A DNA stretch of 64,000 nt from Pusillimonas sp. TS35. GTDB taxonomy: Bacteria; Pseudomonadota; Gammaproteobacteria; Burkholderiales; Burkholderiaceae_B. Below, one piece after another: positions 44,276-54,030 of the stretch (positions are counted from its first letter, which is position 1; every line of letters begins with the position of its first letter). The position numbers and the translations under genes are program-made. The stretch spans positions 124,001 to 188,000 of the forward strand of contig NZ_WWER01000002.1 in assembly GCF_009857885.1 (NCBI RefSeq), written 5' to 3'. Below the pieces are notes generated by a model. It was not told the origin of the DNA. It made no database searches and was given only the letters and a program-made list of their open reading frames with translations.

Positions 44276-45151
44276 ATGAAGCCGTCGCTCCACGCCGTAT
44301 ATGGCTGGCTGCTCCTGCTGCCGGCCATGGTGCTCCTCGCCGCGTTCACGCACTATCCCGCCTTGGCAACGCTCTGGAACAGCATGTTTTCCACGTCCAA
44401 GGCCAACCGGCCGGCCGTATTCGTGGGCGCGGACAACTACCTGGCTATGGCCGACGATCCCGTTTTCTGGCAGGCCTTGTGGAACAACCTGCTGTATGCG
44501 GCGATCACCATTCCTGTGTCGGTAATCGTTGCGCTGGTGATGGCACTGTGGGTGAACGGCAAGCTGTCGGGGCGTGGCTTTCTGCGCATGGCCTACTTCA
44601 CGCCCACCGTGCTGCCCATGGTGGCGGTGGCCAATATATGGCTGTTCTTCTACACGCCGCAATATGGGCTGCTGGATCAGGTTGGCCAGCTTTTCGGCAT
44701 CAGCAACACCAACTGGCTGGGGCGGCGCGACACCGCCCTGCCCGCGTTGATGATGGTGACGATCTGGAAAGAAGCCGGTTTTTTCATGATTTTTTACTTG
44801 GCCGCCCTGCAGCAGGTACCGCCCTCACTGCGCGAGGCGGCTCTGTTGGAAGGCGCCACACGCTGGCAGTATTTCTGGCGCGTTCTGCTACCGCTGCTCA
44901 TGCCCACCACGCTGTTCGTGCTGGTCAACGCGCTGATCAATGCCTTCCGCCTTGTAGACCATGTGCTGGTAATGACCAAGGGTGGACCCGACAACGCCAG
45001 CACGCTGCTGCTGTTCTATATCTATGAAGTTGGCTTCAGCTATTGGGATACCGCTTATGCGGCCACGCTGTCTGTGGTGCTGCTGGTGATCCTGTCTATC
45101 ACTGCACTGGTGAAGTTTCGCTGGCTGGACCGCCGCACACACTATCAATGA
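44276..45151 (+). CDS. ugpA: ABC transporter permease, UgpA type
   Basis: 291 residues with six transmembrane segments, the first at the N terminus (VYGWLLLLPAMVLLAAFTHYPAL). The EAA loop is EAALLEGATRWQYFWRVLLPLLMPT. Its layout is that of UgpA/MalF-like permeases. It overlaps the next permease by ATGA, indicating translational coupling. Confidence 0.87.
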   Translation: MKPSLHAVYGWLLLLPAMVLLAAFTHYPALATLWNSMFSTSKANRPAVFVGADNYLAMADDPVFWQALWNNLLYAAITIPVSVIVALVMALWVNGKLSGRGFLRMAYFTPTVLPMVAVANIWLFFYTPQYGLLDQVGQLFGISNTNWLGRRDTALPALMMVTIWKEAGFFMIFYLAALQQVPPSLREAALLEGATRWQYFWRVLLPLLMPTTLFVLVNALINAFRLVDHVLVMTKGGPDNASTLLLFYIYEVGFSYWDTAYAATLSVVLLVILSITALVKFRWLDRRTHYQ

Positions 45152-45954
45152 CCACACACACCCGACTCGACACCCTGGGCGCCTGGCTGCTGGGCCTGAT
45201 CTGGTTCCTGCCGCTGGCCTATGCGGTATGGGCCGCCTTTCACCCCGGCGCCTATGCCACCCGATTCGACCTGAGCGCGCCGCTGACGCTGCGCAACTTC
45301 ATCACGGCCTGGGAATCCGCGCCCTTCGGGCGCTACTTCGTGAATACCTTTGTGCTGGTGACGATGGTATTGGCGGCCCAGTTCGTGTTGTCCACCCTTG
45401 CCGCCTATGCCTTCGCGCGTTTTACCTTCCGCGGACGGGACCTGATGTTCGTGCTCGTGCTGCTGCAGCTCATGATCATGCCCGACGTGCTGATCGTTGA
45501 AAACTACCGGCTGATGACCTGGCTGGGCGTGCGTGACACAATTTTTGCCATCGGCCTGCCTTATTTTGCGTCGGCCTTCGGCATCTTTCTGCTGCGCCAG
45601 ACCTTCAAGACCGTACCGCGCGAACTGGAGGAGGCCGCGCGCGTGGAAGGCGCCAACCCATGGCAGGTACTAATGAAAGTATATGTGCCGCTGGCCAAAC
45701 CCATTTATGTGGCCTACGGGCTGGTATCGGTGAGCTACCACTGGAATAACTTTTTGTGGCCGTTGATCATCACGAACTCGGTTGAAACGCGACCCCTTAC
45801 CGTGGGGCTGCAGGTGTTTGCCTCGACCGACCAGGGTATAGACTGGTCAGTGATCACAGCAGCGACGCTGCTTAGCGCCGCACCGCTGCTGGTGGCTTTT
45901 TTGCTGTTCCAGCGGCAGTTCGTGCAGTCGTTTATGCGGGCGGGGATACGCTAG
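45148..45954 (+). CDS. ugpE: ABC transporter permease, UgpE type
   Basis: 268 residues with six transmembrane segments. The EAA loop is EAARVEGANPWQVLMKVYVPLAKPI. It resembles the MalG/UgpE partner. It ends the operon; the final ORF is followed by two small leftward genes. Confidence 0.87.
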   Translation: MTTHTRLDTLGAWLLGLIWFLPLAYAVWAAFHPGAYATRFDLSAPLTLRNFITAWESAPFGRYFVNTFVLVTMVLAAQFVLSTLAAYAFARFTFRGRDLMFVLVLLQLMIMPDVLIVENYRLMTWLGVRDTIFAIGLPYFASAFGIFLLRQTFKTVPRELEEAARVEGANPWQVLMKVYVPLAKPIYVAYGLVSVSYHWNNFLWPLIITNSVETRPLTVGLQVFASTDQGIDWSVITAATLLSAAPLLVAFLLFQRQFVQSFMRAGIR

Positions 45955-46014
45955 CGGTGGCGCTAGGCCGCGCGCCCACCGCCAACGCGTGGCCGCCAGG
46001 AGAGGCCCGCAGTG

Positions 46015-46326
46015 CTAGAACCCGACGACGCTGCCCGGCAGATCGACCGTAATACGCGGCTTGCCCAACGCCAACGCCGCCTGCGTAGCGAATTCGTCGG
46101 CACTGCCGGCCGAAAGCGCTTCGTAGCCCATGGCGTCGGCAACGCCCAGAACCTTGTCCAGCAGCAGCACCTTGCCACTGGGGCGCAAAGGCTCGCAACC
46201 CAGCCGCAACCAGGTTGCATCGAACCAGTCGCGCGCGGCCTGGGCCTCGCCATTGCCGGCCTGGACGTCGACGCTGCGTTCGATCGACTGGCGGCTGTTG
46301 AAGATGATGGTCACAGTACTGCGCAT
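46015..46326 (-). CDS. Hypothetical small protein
   Basis: 103 residues from the ATG at 46326, preceded by GAGGAAA. Not recognised; a soluble alpha/beta-like chain with a long hydrophobic strand (SGKVLLLDKVLGVADAMGY). It lies 13 bases downstream of the DUF1840 gene on the same strand, so the two are probably co-transcribed. Confidence 0.6.
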   Translation of the reverse strand: MRSTVTIIFNSRQSIERSVDVQAGNGEAQAARDWFDATWLRLGCEPLRPSGKVLLLDKVLGVADAMGYEALSAGSADEFATQAALALGKPRITVDLPGSVVGF

Positions 46327-46339
46327 AGTTTCCTCGCGG

Positions 46340-46684
46340 CTACCAAGCGGGAGCGGGTTCCCAGATGACATCCGCATCGTGCTCGAGAGACAGCCTCAGC
46401 ATGGCGAGCAGCGGAAAGGCCCGGCGACGAAAACTGACCGGTTCGGCAATGGGGTGCGCCTTGGTGTCGTTGTCGTCGGCGGTTTCGCCGGGATCAACTT
46501 CTTCGTCGATCGCCATGGCCTGTTCGATACCCCGTATGGCATCGGGCAATTGCTCGCGGGTGATGACGCCGCGCTCGGGCAGCGTGTCCGTGTACGGTTT
46601 GCCCGCGGCCCGCAGAATGGGCAGCGCATGTTGGGAAAACATCAACACCTCGGCAGCGGCCTTGGAATGAAAGACAACTAGCAT
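46340..46684 (-). CDS. DUF1840 protein
   Basis: 114 residues from the ATG at 46684, preceded by AGAAGGAAA. The opening LVVFHSKAAAEVLMFSQHALPIL and the C-terminal FRRRAFPLLAMLRLSLEHDADVIWE match the beta-proteobacterial DUF1840 family. Function unknown. The 319-base gap to argS holds no gene that I can support. Confidence 0.82.
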   Translation of the reverse strand: MLVVFHSKAAAEVLMFSQHALPILRAAGKPYTDTLPERGVITREQLPDAIRGIEQAMAIDEEVDPGETADDNDTKAHPIAEPVSFRRRAFPLLAMLRLSLEHDADVIWEPAPAW

Positions 46685-47003
46685 ATGAGTTTCCTTCTCT
46701 GGACACACACCACTACACTAACGCAACTTCGAGGCAGTGCCAAGAGGAGAATGCGGGAGGGCGCAGGGCGGAAAATCACGCTATCATTCAACGGCCCGGG
46801 CGGGGCGATGCCGTCGGCGGCACAGGCCATGTCCGCGCCGCCTGCGGCGTTGTAGCGTTACACTGTAGTCCGTCTTCCGGGCATCCGGCGCCGCGCCCGC
46901 GGCACGGTCAAACTTTCGCCTGGTGCCACCCCAAACGGGCCGGCCCGTCTCCCAGGCCGCTCGACGTCTCGCTTGTCATCGTTCGTTAACACTTACTTTC
47001 CTT

Positions 47004-48689
47004 ATGCTCCCAGGGCAACAACAACAGCTCATTTCCATGATCCGGGCCGCCGTCGAGCAGCTTGTGCCGGATGCGCAGGCCAACGTCCTGCTCGAACGCC
47101 CCAAAATCGCATCGCATGGCGATGTGGCCACCAACGTTGCCATGCAGTTGGCCAAGCCGGCGCGCCGCAATCCGCGCGAGCTGGCCCAGCAGGTCGTGGA
47201 CGCCGTGTTGGCCCAGCCCGAGGCCGATACGCTGATCGCCGCCGCCGAGGTCGCCGGGCCCGGCTTCATCAACTTCCGCATCACGCCAGGCGCGCGGCGT
47301 GCCGTACTCAACGCCATCCAGCAAGACGGCGCACAGTTCGGCATCCGTCCGCCCACGGGCGAGAAGCTGCTGGTCGAATTCGTCTCCGCAAACCCCACCG
47401 GCCCGCTGCACGTAGGCCACGCCCGCCAAGCCGCGCTGGGTGACGCCTTGTGCCGCCTGTTCGCCGCCCAAGGGTACGACGTCACGCGCGAGTTCTATTA
47501 CAACGACGCCGGCAACCAGATCAACAACCTGGCCATCAGCGTGCAGGCGCGCGCCCGCGGCATCCTGCCAGACGCCGCCGACTTCCCGGCCGACGGCTAC
47601 AAAGGCGACTACATCCTCGACATCGCCAACGATTTCATGGCGCGCAAAACGGTTCAGGCGGTCGACGGAGACTCAGTCACGGCCACCGGCGACACCGCCA
47701 ACCTGGACGATATCCGTCGTTTTGCCGTAGCCTACCTGCGCCGCGAACAAGACCTCGACCTTCAGGCCTTCGGCCTGCAGTTCGACAACTACTACCTCGA
47801 AAGCTCGCTTTACACCAGCGGACGGGTCGAAAAAACCGTGCAGGCACTGGTTGCCGCGGGCCATACCTACGAAAGCGAGGGCGCGCTGTGGCTGCGCACC
47901 ACCGAACTGGGAACGGGCGACGACAAAGACCGCGTGATGCGCAAGTCCGAAGGGGGTTACACCTACTTCGTGCCCGACGTGGCCTATCACGTCGCCAAAT
48001 GGGAGCGCGGCTTCCATCGCGCCATCAACATCCAGGGCAGCGACCACCATGGCACGATCGCCCGTGTGCGTGCCGGCCTGCAAGGCCTCGAAATCGGCAT
48101 TCCAAAAGAATTCCCCGCCTACATCCTGCACAAGATGGTCAAGGTGGTGCGCGACGGCGCCGAGGTCAAGATATCCAAGCGTGCCGGCAGCTATGTCACC
48201 ATGCGCGACCTGATCGACTGGGTTGGCCGCGACGCGGTGCGCTACTTTCTGGCCCAGCGCCGCGCCGATTCCGAGTTCGTCTTCGATATCGATCTGGCTC
48301 TGTCCAAGAGCGACGAAAACCCGGTGTACTATATCCAGTACGCGCATGCCCGCATCTGCTCGATGCTGGCGCAGTCGCCCGACATGGCCGATCGCATCAC
48401 TGACGCCCCACTCGAAACGCTGGTGGCGCCCACCGAGTTCGCGCTGCTGCAGCGCCTGGCCGAATACCCACAGGCCATCACCCAGGCCGCGCAAGAGCTT
48501 GCGCCTCATCACCTGGCGTTCTGGTTGCGCGATTGCGCGGCCGACTTCCATGCCTGGTACAACGCCGAGCGCGTACTGGTCGACGACGAATCCCTGAAGC
48601 TTGCGCGGCTGCGCCTGGCCCGCGCCACGGCCCAGGTAATCGCCAACGGCCTCAGTCTGCTGGGCGTATCCGCCCCCGAAAGGATGTAA
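47004..48689 (+). CDS. argS: Arginyl-tRNA synthetase
   Basis: 561 residues from the ATG at 47004. The HIGH motif is HVGH in [15 protein letters not shown]. The KMSKS-equivalent is KISKRAG in [13 protein letters not shown]. The DALR anticodon-binding domain is at the C terminus ([19 protein letters not shown]). It charges tRNA-Arg in the cytoplasm. The upstream frame is open but the family starts here. A SPOR-domain gene follows 9 bases later. Confidence 0.96.
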   Translation: MLPGQQQQLISMIRAAVEQLVPDAQANVLLERPKIASHGDVATNVAMQLAKPARRNPRELAQQVVDAVLAQPEADTLIAAAEVAGPGFINFRITPGARRAVLNAIQQDGAQFGIRPPTGEKLLVEFVSANPTGPLHVGHARQAALGDALCRLFAAQGYDVTREFYYNDAGNQINNLAISVQARARGILPDAADFPADGYKGDYILDIANDFMARKTVQAVDGDSVTATGDTANLDDIRRFAVAYLRREQDLDLQAFGLQFDNYYLESSLYTSGRVEKTVQALVAAGHTYESEGALWLRTTELGTGDDKDRVMRKSEGGYTYFVPDVAYHVAKWERGFHRAINIQGSDHHGTIARVRAGLQGLEIGIPKEFPAYILHKMVKVVRDGAEVKISKRAGSYVTMRDLIDWVGRDAVRYFLAQRRADSEFVFDIDLALSKSDENPVYYIQYAHARICSMLAQSPDMADRITDAPLETLVAPTEFALLQRLAEYPQAITQAAQELAPHHLAFWLRDCAADFHAWYNAERVLVDDESLKLARLRLARATAQVIANGLSLLGVSAPERM

Positions 48690-48698
48690 CCCCTCTCT

Positions 48699-49427
48699 AT
48701 GGCTGCTAAACGTCGCAAATCCTCCAGCCCCCGCTCCGGGGGCGGCACACTGTTTGGCATACTGGTCGGCCTGATGCTGGGGCTGGTGGCTGCGGTCGGG
48801 GTCGCCCTGTTTGTCACCAAGGTGCCCATGCCTTTCGCCGACAAGGCCAGCCGCGATCCCGCCAATGTGCTGCTGCCCGACGTCAAAGACGCGCCCGACC
48901 CCAACCTGGGCCTGTACGGCAAGGGCGCCCCGGCTGGCACCGTTGCCAACGGCCAACCCGATCTGGCCACCACGCCGCTGCCGGGCCGCGATGCCGCGGT
49001 CCCACCGGTACCGGCGGGGCCCGACACCTTGGGCGAGTTGATCTCAACGCTGACCAAGAAAGAAAACACCGCGCCCGCGGTCACCCCGCGGCCCGCACCC
49101 GGGGCCGACAAGCCCGCACCCGGCACTGAAAAACCCGCACCGGGCACCGAGGCCGCGGCTGGCAAGCCAGGCAAGCCCGTTGCCGCCGCAGGCAGCCAAA
49201 GCACGTATTTCCTACAGGCTGGGGCCTTCCGCTCGGCCAGCGACGCGGAGGCGGTCATGGCGCGCATCGTCATGCTGGGGCTTCCGGCGCAGGTGCAGAA
49301 AGCACAGGTCAACGGCGCCACGGTAAATCGGGTTCGCGTCGGGCCGTTCCAGGGCATCGACGAAATGAATCGCTCGCGAGCTCGCCTGGGCGCCGAGAAA
49401 ATCGAAACCTCGGTCGTACGCCCTTGA
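48699..49427 (+). CDS. SPOR-domain protein (FtsN-like)
   Basis: 242 residues. A basic N terminus precedes one transmembrane helix near residues 14-35 (LFGILVGLMLGLVAAVGVALFVTKVP). A Pro/Ala/Lys-rich linker follows, with PAPGADKP and PAPGTE repeats. The C-terminal SPOR domain (QSTYFLQAGAFRSASDAEAV) binds glycan-stripped peptidoglycan at the division site. Its position directly after argS is common in beta- and gamma-proteobacteria. It may be the divisome activator FtsN, but the cytoplasmic motif cannot be confirmed. Confidence 0.87.
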   Translation: MAAKRRKSSSPRSGGGTLFGILVGLMLGLVAAVGVALFVTKVPMPFADKASRDPANVLLPDVKDAPDPNLGLYGKGAPAGTVANGQPDLATTPLPGRDAAVPPVPAGPDTLGELISTLTKKENTAPAVTPRPAPGADKPAPGTEKPAPGTEAAAGKPGKPVAAAGSQSTYFLQAGAFRSASDAEAVMARIVMLGLPAQVQKAQVNGATVNRVRVGPFQGIDEMNRSRARLGAEKIETSVVRP

Positions 49428-49488
49428 ACTTGCGGCGGCCGGAACAGTCTGAACAGTTTCCACAACAACACGGATACCGTCAAACATC

Positions 49489-50121
49489 ATGCTGCTGAAA
49501 CAGATCCTGGCTCGCACCCTCGCCATTGCCACCTTGGCCGCAAGCGCCTTGCTGGCGCCCGCCGCACAAGCGGCCGACCCCTACGTAACACTGCCGCAGG
49601 CCCAGCCCTCCGACACCACCGGCAAAATCGAGGTGCTGGAGTTCTTTTCCTACAGCTGTCCGCACTGTGCCAAGCTGGAGCCCATGGTAGAGAAATGGGT
49701 GGCCACCCTGCCCAAGAACGTCGCGTTCAGGGCCGTACCCGTGGCCTTCAATGCCAGCATGAAAGACATGCAGCGTCTGTACTACACACTCGAGGCCATG
49801 AACCGCCTGGATCTGCACAGCAAAGTGTTCAATGCCATTCACAATGAGCATAAGCGCCTGTACACCAAAGACGCTATTGTTGACTGGATAACCACCCAGG
49901 GTATAGACCGCAAGGCTTTCCTTGATGTGTTCGACTCCTTCGGCATCAACGCCAAGATCTCCCGCGCCGACGAGCTCACCGAGCTGTACAAGATTGACGG
50001 TACGCCCAGCTTGGCAGTAGGCGGCAAGTATGTCACCTCGCCCAGCATGACCGGTACCTACGAAGGCACGATCGAGCAGGCCCAGAAGCTGGTGGAGCTG
50101 GCAGGGAAAACCATGAATTGA
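49489..50121 (+). CDS. dsbA: Thiol:disulfide interchange protein DsbA
   Basis: 210 residues with a signal peptide (MLLKQILARTLAIATLAASALLAPAAQA) and active-site CPHC at residues 57-60 in FFSYSCPHC. The cis-Pro loop is DGTPSLAVGG. It introduces disulfide bonds into periplasmic proteins. It follows the SPOR gene by 61 bases. Confidence 0.94.
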   Translation: MLLKQILARTLAIATLAASALLAPAAQAADPYVTLPQAQPSDTTGKIEVLEFFSYSCPHCAKLEPMVEKWVATLPKNVAFRAVPVAFNASMKDMQRLYYTLEAMNRLDLHSKVFNAIHNEHKRLYTKDAIVDWITTQGIDRKAFLDVFDSFGINAKISRADELTELYKIDGTPSLAVGGKYVTSPSMTGTYEGTIEQAQKLVELAGKTMN

Positions 50122-50129
50122 CCACCTGT

Positions 50130-50149
50130 CATAGTGCGCCCATCATACA
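50130..50149. promoter_or_regulatory. Bipartite motif upstream of hyuA
   Basis: CATA, seven bases, then CATCATACA. The same bipartite motif with identical spacing lies at 58258-58277 between gntR and dctP. The shared placement suggests a common operator, probably for the GntR/FadR regulator. Confidence 0.4.
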
Positions 50150-50227
50150 AGCTGTCCAGCCCGCCGTAGCGCCCGGCGCCTGCCGGTGCCGCGCGCGGGC
50201 TTCTGTTCACGCACACAGGAGCATGGA

Positions 50228-52318
50228 TTGGCTGCACACACACGGGCGCGCGCAGGCGTAGATATCGGCGGCACATTTACCGATGTCGCTCTGGAGCTGG
50301 ACGGCCAGCTCCACTCCATCAAGGTTCTGACCGATTACACTGCGCCGGAACGCGCAATTGTCGCCGGCCTGCAGCGTGCCTGCGAGGCGGCCGGCATCGG
50401 CATGGCCGATATTGGCATCATCATCCACGGCACCACCCTGGCCACCAACGCGCTGATCGCCCGCGATGGCGCGCATACTGCCTTCATCACCACCGAAGGC
50501 TTTCGCGATGTCCTGGAAATGCGAACCGAAAACCGGTTCGAACAGTACGATCTGGACATCCGGCTCCCGCCTCCTCTCATCGAACGCTGTCACCGCCATA
50601 CCCTGCGCGAACGCATGGACGCCGATGGCAATGCACTCATCGCACCTGATCCGGCGGATGTTGAAGCCCTCGCGGCGCGCATCGCCGCCGGCGGCTACGA
50701 AAGCGTGGCGATCGGCTTCATGCATGCCTACGTCAATGCGGCCCACGAACAGCTTATGCGCGAAGCGCTGCTGCGGCACAATCCAGCGTTGTCGATCTCG
50801 ATTTCCGCCGAAGTGTCGCCACAGATCCGCGAGTTCGAACGCTTCAATACGGTATGCGCCAATGCCTATGTGCGCCCGCGCATGGCCGCCTACCTGAATC
50901 GGCTGGTAGAAAATATCCACGAGGCCGGGGCACAATGCCCGGTGTTCATCATGCACTCGGGAGGCGGCATCGTATCCGTGGAAAGCGCGGCACAGTTCCC
51001 GGTGCGGCTCGTAGAGTCGGGCCCTGCGGGTGGGGCGATTTTTGCCGCGCACATCGCCGACCGGTACCAACTGGATGCCGTGCTGTCTTTCGATATGGGT
51101 GGCACCACAGCCAAGATCTGCCTGATTGATCAGCGCACACCCAAGACAGCCAATACGTTCGAAGTGGCCCGCACCTACCGCTTCAAAAAAGGCAGCGGCA
51201 TGCCCATTTCCATACCGGTGGTCGAAATGGTGGAAATCGGCGCTGGCGGCGGCTCCATCGCCAGCGTGGACAGTATGCGCCAAATTCGCGTCGGGCCACA
51301 AAGCGCGGGTTCGGAGCCCGGCCCCGCCTGTTACCAGCGCGGCGGCGCGCAGCCCACCGTCACCGACGCCGACCTGATGCTGGGCCGGCTGGATCCTGAC
51401 AACTTTGCCGGTGGTTCGATACAGTTGTCGGCGGCGCGCGCGGAGCAGGCCGTGCGCAGCGGCATCGCCGATACGCTCGCCCTGCCGCCTCGACAGGGCG
51501 CCTTCGGCATTGCCGAAGTCGTAGACGAGAACATGAGCAACGCGGCGCGCGTGCACGCGGTGGAAAACGGCAAGGAGATCGGCAGCTACACCATGATCAC
51601 CTTCGGCGGCGCAGGGCCGCTGCATGCTGCCCGCCTGTGCGAGAAAACGGGCATCAGTCGATTCATCGTGCCGCCAGGCGCAGGTGTGGGATCGGCCATC
51701 GGCTTTCTGCGGGCGCCCTTTGGCTACGAAAGCATCCGCAGCGCCAACCAGCGCCTTTCCCGTTTCGACGCCCATGCCGCTCGTGCGCTGATGACGCAGC
51801 TGCGCGACGAAGCTGTGCATTTTGCCAGCCAGGGGACGCGCGAAGGCGCGCCGGTGATCGAATCGCGGGTCTATATGCGTTATGTGGGCCAGGGTTGGGA
51901 AATCCCGGTCGCACTGCCCGAGGGCTTTGACCTGACACGCACCGACACGCTGCGCGCGCTGTTCGAGCAAACATATACGACATATTTCGGCCGGCCTATC
52001 GAGGGCTTGGATATCGAGACCATGTCCTGGTCCGTACGCGCCAGCTCGCCCCTGCCGCCCGCAACGCGGGCTACGCTCGCCGAGCCGGGCAAGGATGCGC
52101 CAGTCAGCGGAACGCGCAGCATTTTCGATGCGCGGCTGTCACAGGACGTGCAGGCTGACATCATCGAGCGTGGCCGGCTGTCGGCGGGCATGCGTGTGCA
52201 AGGGCCGGCCATCGTGGTCGAGGACGAAACATCCACGCTGGTGACCAGTGCCTTCGAAGCAATTGTCCAGCACGACGGCTGCCTGCTGGTGCAGCGCAAG
52301 CCGGCACAAGGAGCATGA
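50228..52318 (+). CDS. hyuA: Hydantoinase/oxoprolinase subunit A
   Basis: 696 residues from a TTG at 50228, with AGGAG 6 bases upstream. The ASKHA-type phosphate-binding motif is VDIGGTFTDVAL. IHGTTLATNAL, FDMGGTTAK and FGGAGPLHA are also present. The family hydrolyses cyclic amides (N-methylhydantoin, 5-oxoproline) with ATP together with the B subunit, or carboxylates ketones such as acetone or acetophenone. Its stop codon overlaps the region before the B subunit. The substrate cannot be decided. Confidence 0.9.
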   Translation: MAAHTRARAGVDIGGTFTDVALELDGQLHSIKVLTDYTAPERAIVAGLQRACEAAGIGMADIGIIIHGTTLATNALIARDGAHTAFITTEGFRDVLEMRTENRFEQYDLDIRLPPPLIERCHRHTLRERMDADGNALIAPDPADVEALAARIAAGGYESVAIGFMHAYVNAAHEQLMREALLRHNPALSISISAEVSPQIREFERFNTVCANAYVRPRMAAYLNRLVENIHEAGAQCPVFIMHSGGGIVSVESAAQFPVRLVESGPAGGAIFAAHIADRYQLDAVLSFDMGGTTAKICLIDQRTPKTANTFEVARTYRFKKGSGMPISIPVVEMVEIGAGGGSIASVDSMRQIRVGPQSAGSEPGPACYQRGGAQPTVTDADLMLGRLDPDNFAGGSIQLSAARAEQAVRSGIADTLALPPRQGAFGIAEVVDENMSNAARVHAVENGKEIGSYTMITFGGAGPLHAARLCEKTGISRFIVPPGAGVGSAIGFLRAPFGYESIRSANQRLSRFDAHAARALMTQLRDEAVHFASQGTREGAPVIESRVYMRYVGQGWEIPVALPEGFDLTRTDTLRALFEQTYTTYFGRPIEGLDIETMSWSVRASSPLPPATRATLAEPGKDAPVSGTRSIFDARLSQDVQADIIERGRLSAGMRVQGPAIVVEDETSTLVTSAFEAIVQHDGCLLVQRKPAQGA

Positions 52319-52320
52319 TT

Positions 52321-54030
52321 ATGGCGACTGAGCAGACGCGGACAGGTGTACACACCATCCATATGCAGGTGATGTGGAACCGACTCATTTCTGTTGTGGA
52401 AGAGCAGGCATTGGCTTTGATACGCACGGCATTCAGCACCAGCGTGCGCGAAGCGGGCGACTTGTCGGCGGGGGTGTTCGACCGCCAGGGGCGCATGCTG
52501 GCGCAGGCCGTGACAGGCACGCCCGGCCACGTCAATACTATGGCCGAAGCAGTACCCAATTTCATCGACGCCATCGGCGCCGACAATATTTTCGAAGGGG
52601 ACGTGTATGTCACCAACGACCCTTGGAAGGGCACCGGACACCTGCACGACTTCACGGTGGTGTCGCCGTCGTTTCGCAACAGCCGGCTGACGGGCTATTT
52701 CGCCTGCACAGCGCACGTGGTGGATGTGGGTGGGCGCGGCTTCGGGCCCGATGCCCGCGAAGTATACGAAGAAGGCATATGCGTGCCCATCATGAAGATG
52801 GCTCGGCGCGGCGAAATCAACCAAGACCTGATGCTGATGCTGCGCCACAACGTGCGTTCGGCCGACATGGTGATCGGCGATCTGTACGCCCTGGCGGCCT
52901 GCAATGACACGGGCCACGGCCGCTTGCAGGCGATGATGGACGAATTCGGGCTGGACGATCTGGAAGAGATCGGCGAATTTATCCTGACGCACAGCCTGGC
53001 TGCCACGCGTGAACGCATTGCCGCCTTGCCGCGCGGCACATACCGCAACACCATGACGCTGGATGGCTATGACGAGCATGTCACCCTGCAGGTAGAGTTG
53101 GAGGTGGCTGAAGACCACCTTATGGCGGACTTTGCCGGTACGTCGCCGGCCAGCCCCTTTGGCATCAACGTGCCGCTCTCCTATGCGCGCGCCTACTCCT
53201 GTTATGGCCTGAAGTGCGTGATCGCGCCGGATGTGCCCAACAACTCAGGCTCGTTGGCACCCTTTATGGCGAAGGCACCCGAAGGCTGCATCCTGAACGC
53301 CAAGCACCCGAGCCCGGTAGCGGTGCGACATGTACTGGGCCATTTCGTACCAGACCTGGTGTTGGGCGCACTGCATCATTTCCTCCCCGGGCGCATCCCC
53401 GCCGAAGGCAGCGGCGCGCTATGGAACATCCACGTCAGCGCGCGGCCATTGTCGCCGGACTCTGGCCTGCCACATGCAGAGATGTTGATGTTCAACAGCG
53501 GCGGCACGGGTGCGCGGCCGACCCTGGACGGCCTGTCGTCCACCGCCTTTCCGAGCGGCGTGCACTCGATGTCTGCCGAAGCCACCGAGCAGGCCGGCCC
53601 CATGATTGTGTGGCGCAAGGAGCTGCGGCCCGAATCGAGCGGCGCGGGCGAGTATCGGGGCGGCCTGGGCCAGATCATGGAACTCGGCCCCCGTGAAGGC
53701 TATTCCTTTCGCTTCAACGCTATGTTCGATCGCATCGACAACCCGGCGCGCGGACGCGCCGGCGGCAAGGCGGGGGAGCGCGGCAGCGTGCACCTGACAG
53801 ACGGCACGCGCCTGCGCGGAAAAGGCACGCAATTCGTGCCGCAGGGGCAGCGCCTGGTGCTGGAGCTGCCCGGCGGCGGCGGCTTCGGCGACCCCGCAAA
53901 GCGCAGCCGCGAGGCACTGGCCAACGATTTGCGCAACGAGTATCTCAGCCCGGCCACACTGGCGCGAGACTATGGGCTGCAACCCGACGACCTTCCGATG
54001 GCAACCGTGAATGGAGTTCATCATGAATGA
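52321..54030 (+). CDS. hyuB: Hydantoinase/oxoprolinase subunit B
   Basis: 569 residues from the ATG at 52321, with AAGGAG 7 bases upstream; an ATG at 52315 sits too close to that site. It has the HyuB opening (MQVMWNRLISVVEEQALALIRTAFSTSVREAGDLSAGVFD), TNDPWKGTGHLHD and GGGGFGDP near the C terminus. It is the obligate partner of the A subunit. The aminotransferase gene overlaps its last 8 bases. Confidence 0.9.
   Translation: MATEQTRTGVHTIHMQVMWNRLISVVEEQALALIRTAFSTSVREAGDLSAGVFDRQGRMLAQAVTGTPGHVNTMAEAVPNFIDAIGADNIFEGDVYVTNDPWKGTGHLHDFTVVSPSFRNSRLTGYFACTAHVVDVGGRGFGPDAREVYEEGICVPIMKMARRGEINQDLMLMLRHNVRSADMVIGDLYALAACNDTGHGRLQAMMDEFGLDDLEEIGEFILTHSLAATRERIAALPRGTYRNTMTLDGYDEHVTLQVELEVAEDHLMADFAGTSPASPFGINVPLSYARAYSCYGLKCVIAPDVPNNSGSLAPFMAKAPEGCILNAKHPSPVAVRHVLGHFVPDLVLGALHHFLPGRIPAEGSGALWNIHVSARPLSPDSGLPHAEMLMFNSGGTGARPTLDGLSSTAFPSGVHSMSAEATEQAGPMIVWRKELRPESSGAGEYRGGLGQIMELGPREGYSFRFNAMFDRIDNPARGRAGGKAGERGSVHLTDGTRLRGKGTQFVPQGQRLVLELPGGGGFGDPAKRSREALANDLRNEYLSPATLARDYGLQPDDLPMATVNGVHHE

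Noticed and set aside
50207-51970. Long antisense frame opposite hyuA, and similar ones opposite leuA, argS and the dual ATPase
   Set aside because: Compositional shadows of real genes with no family resemblance.
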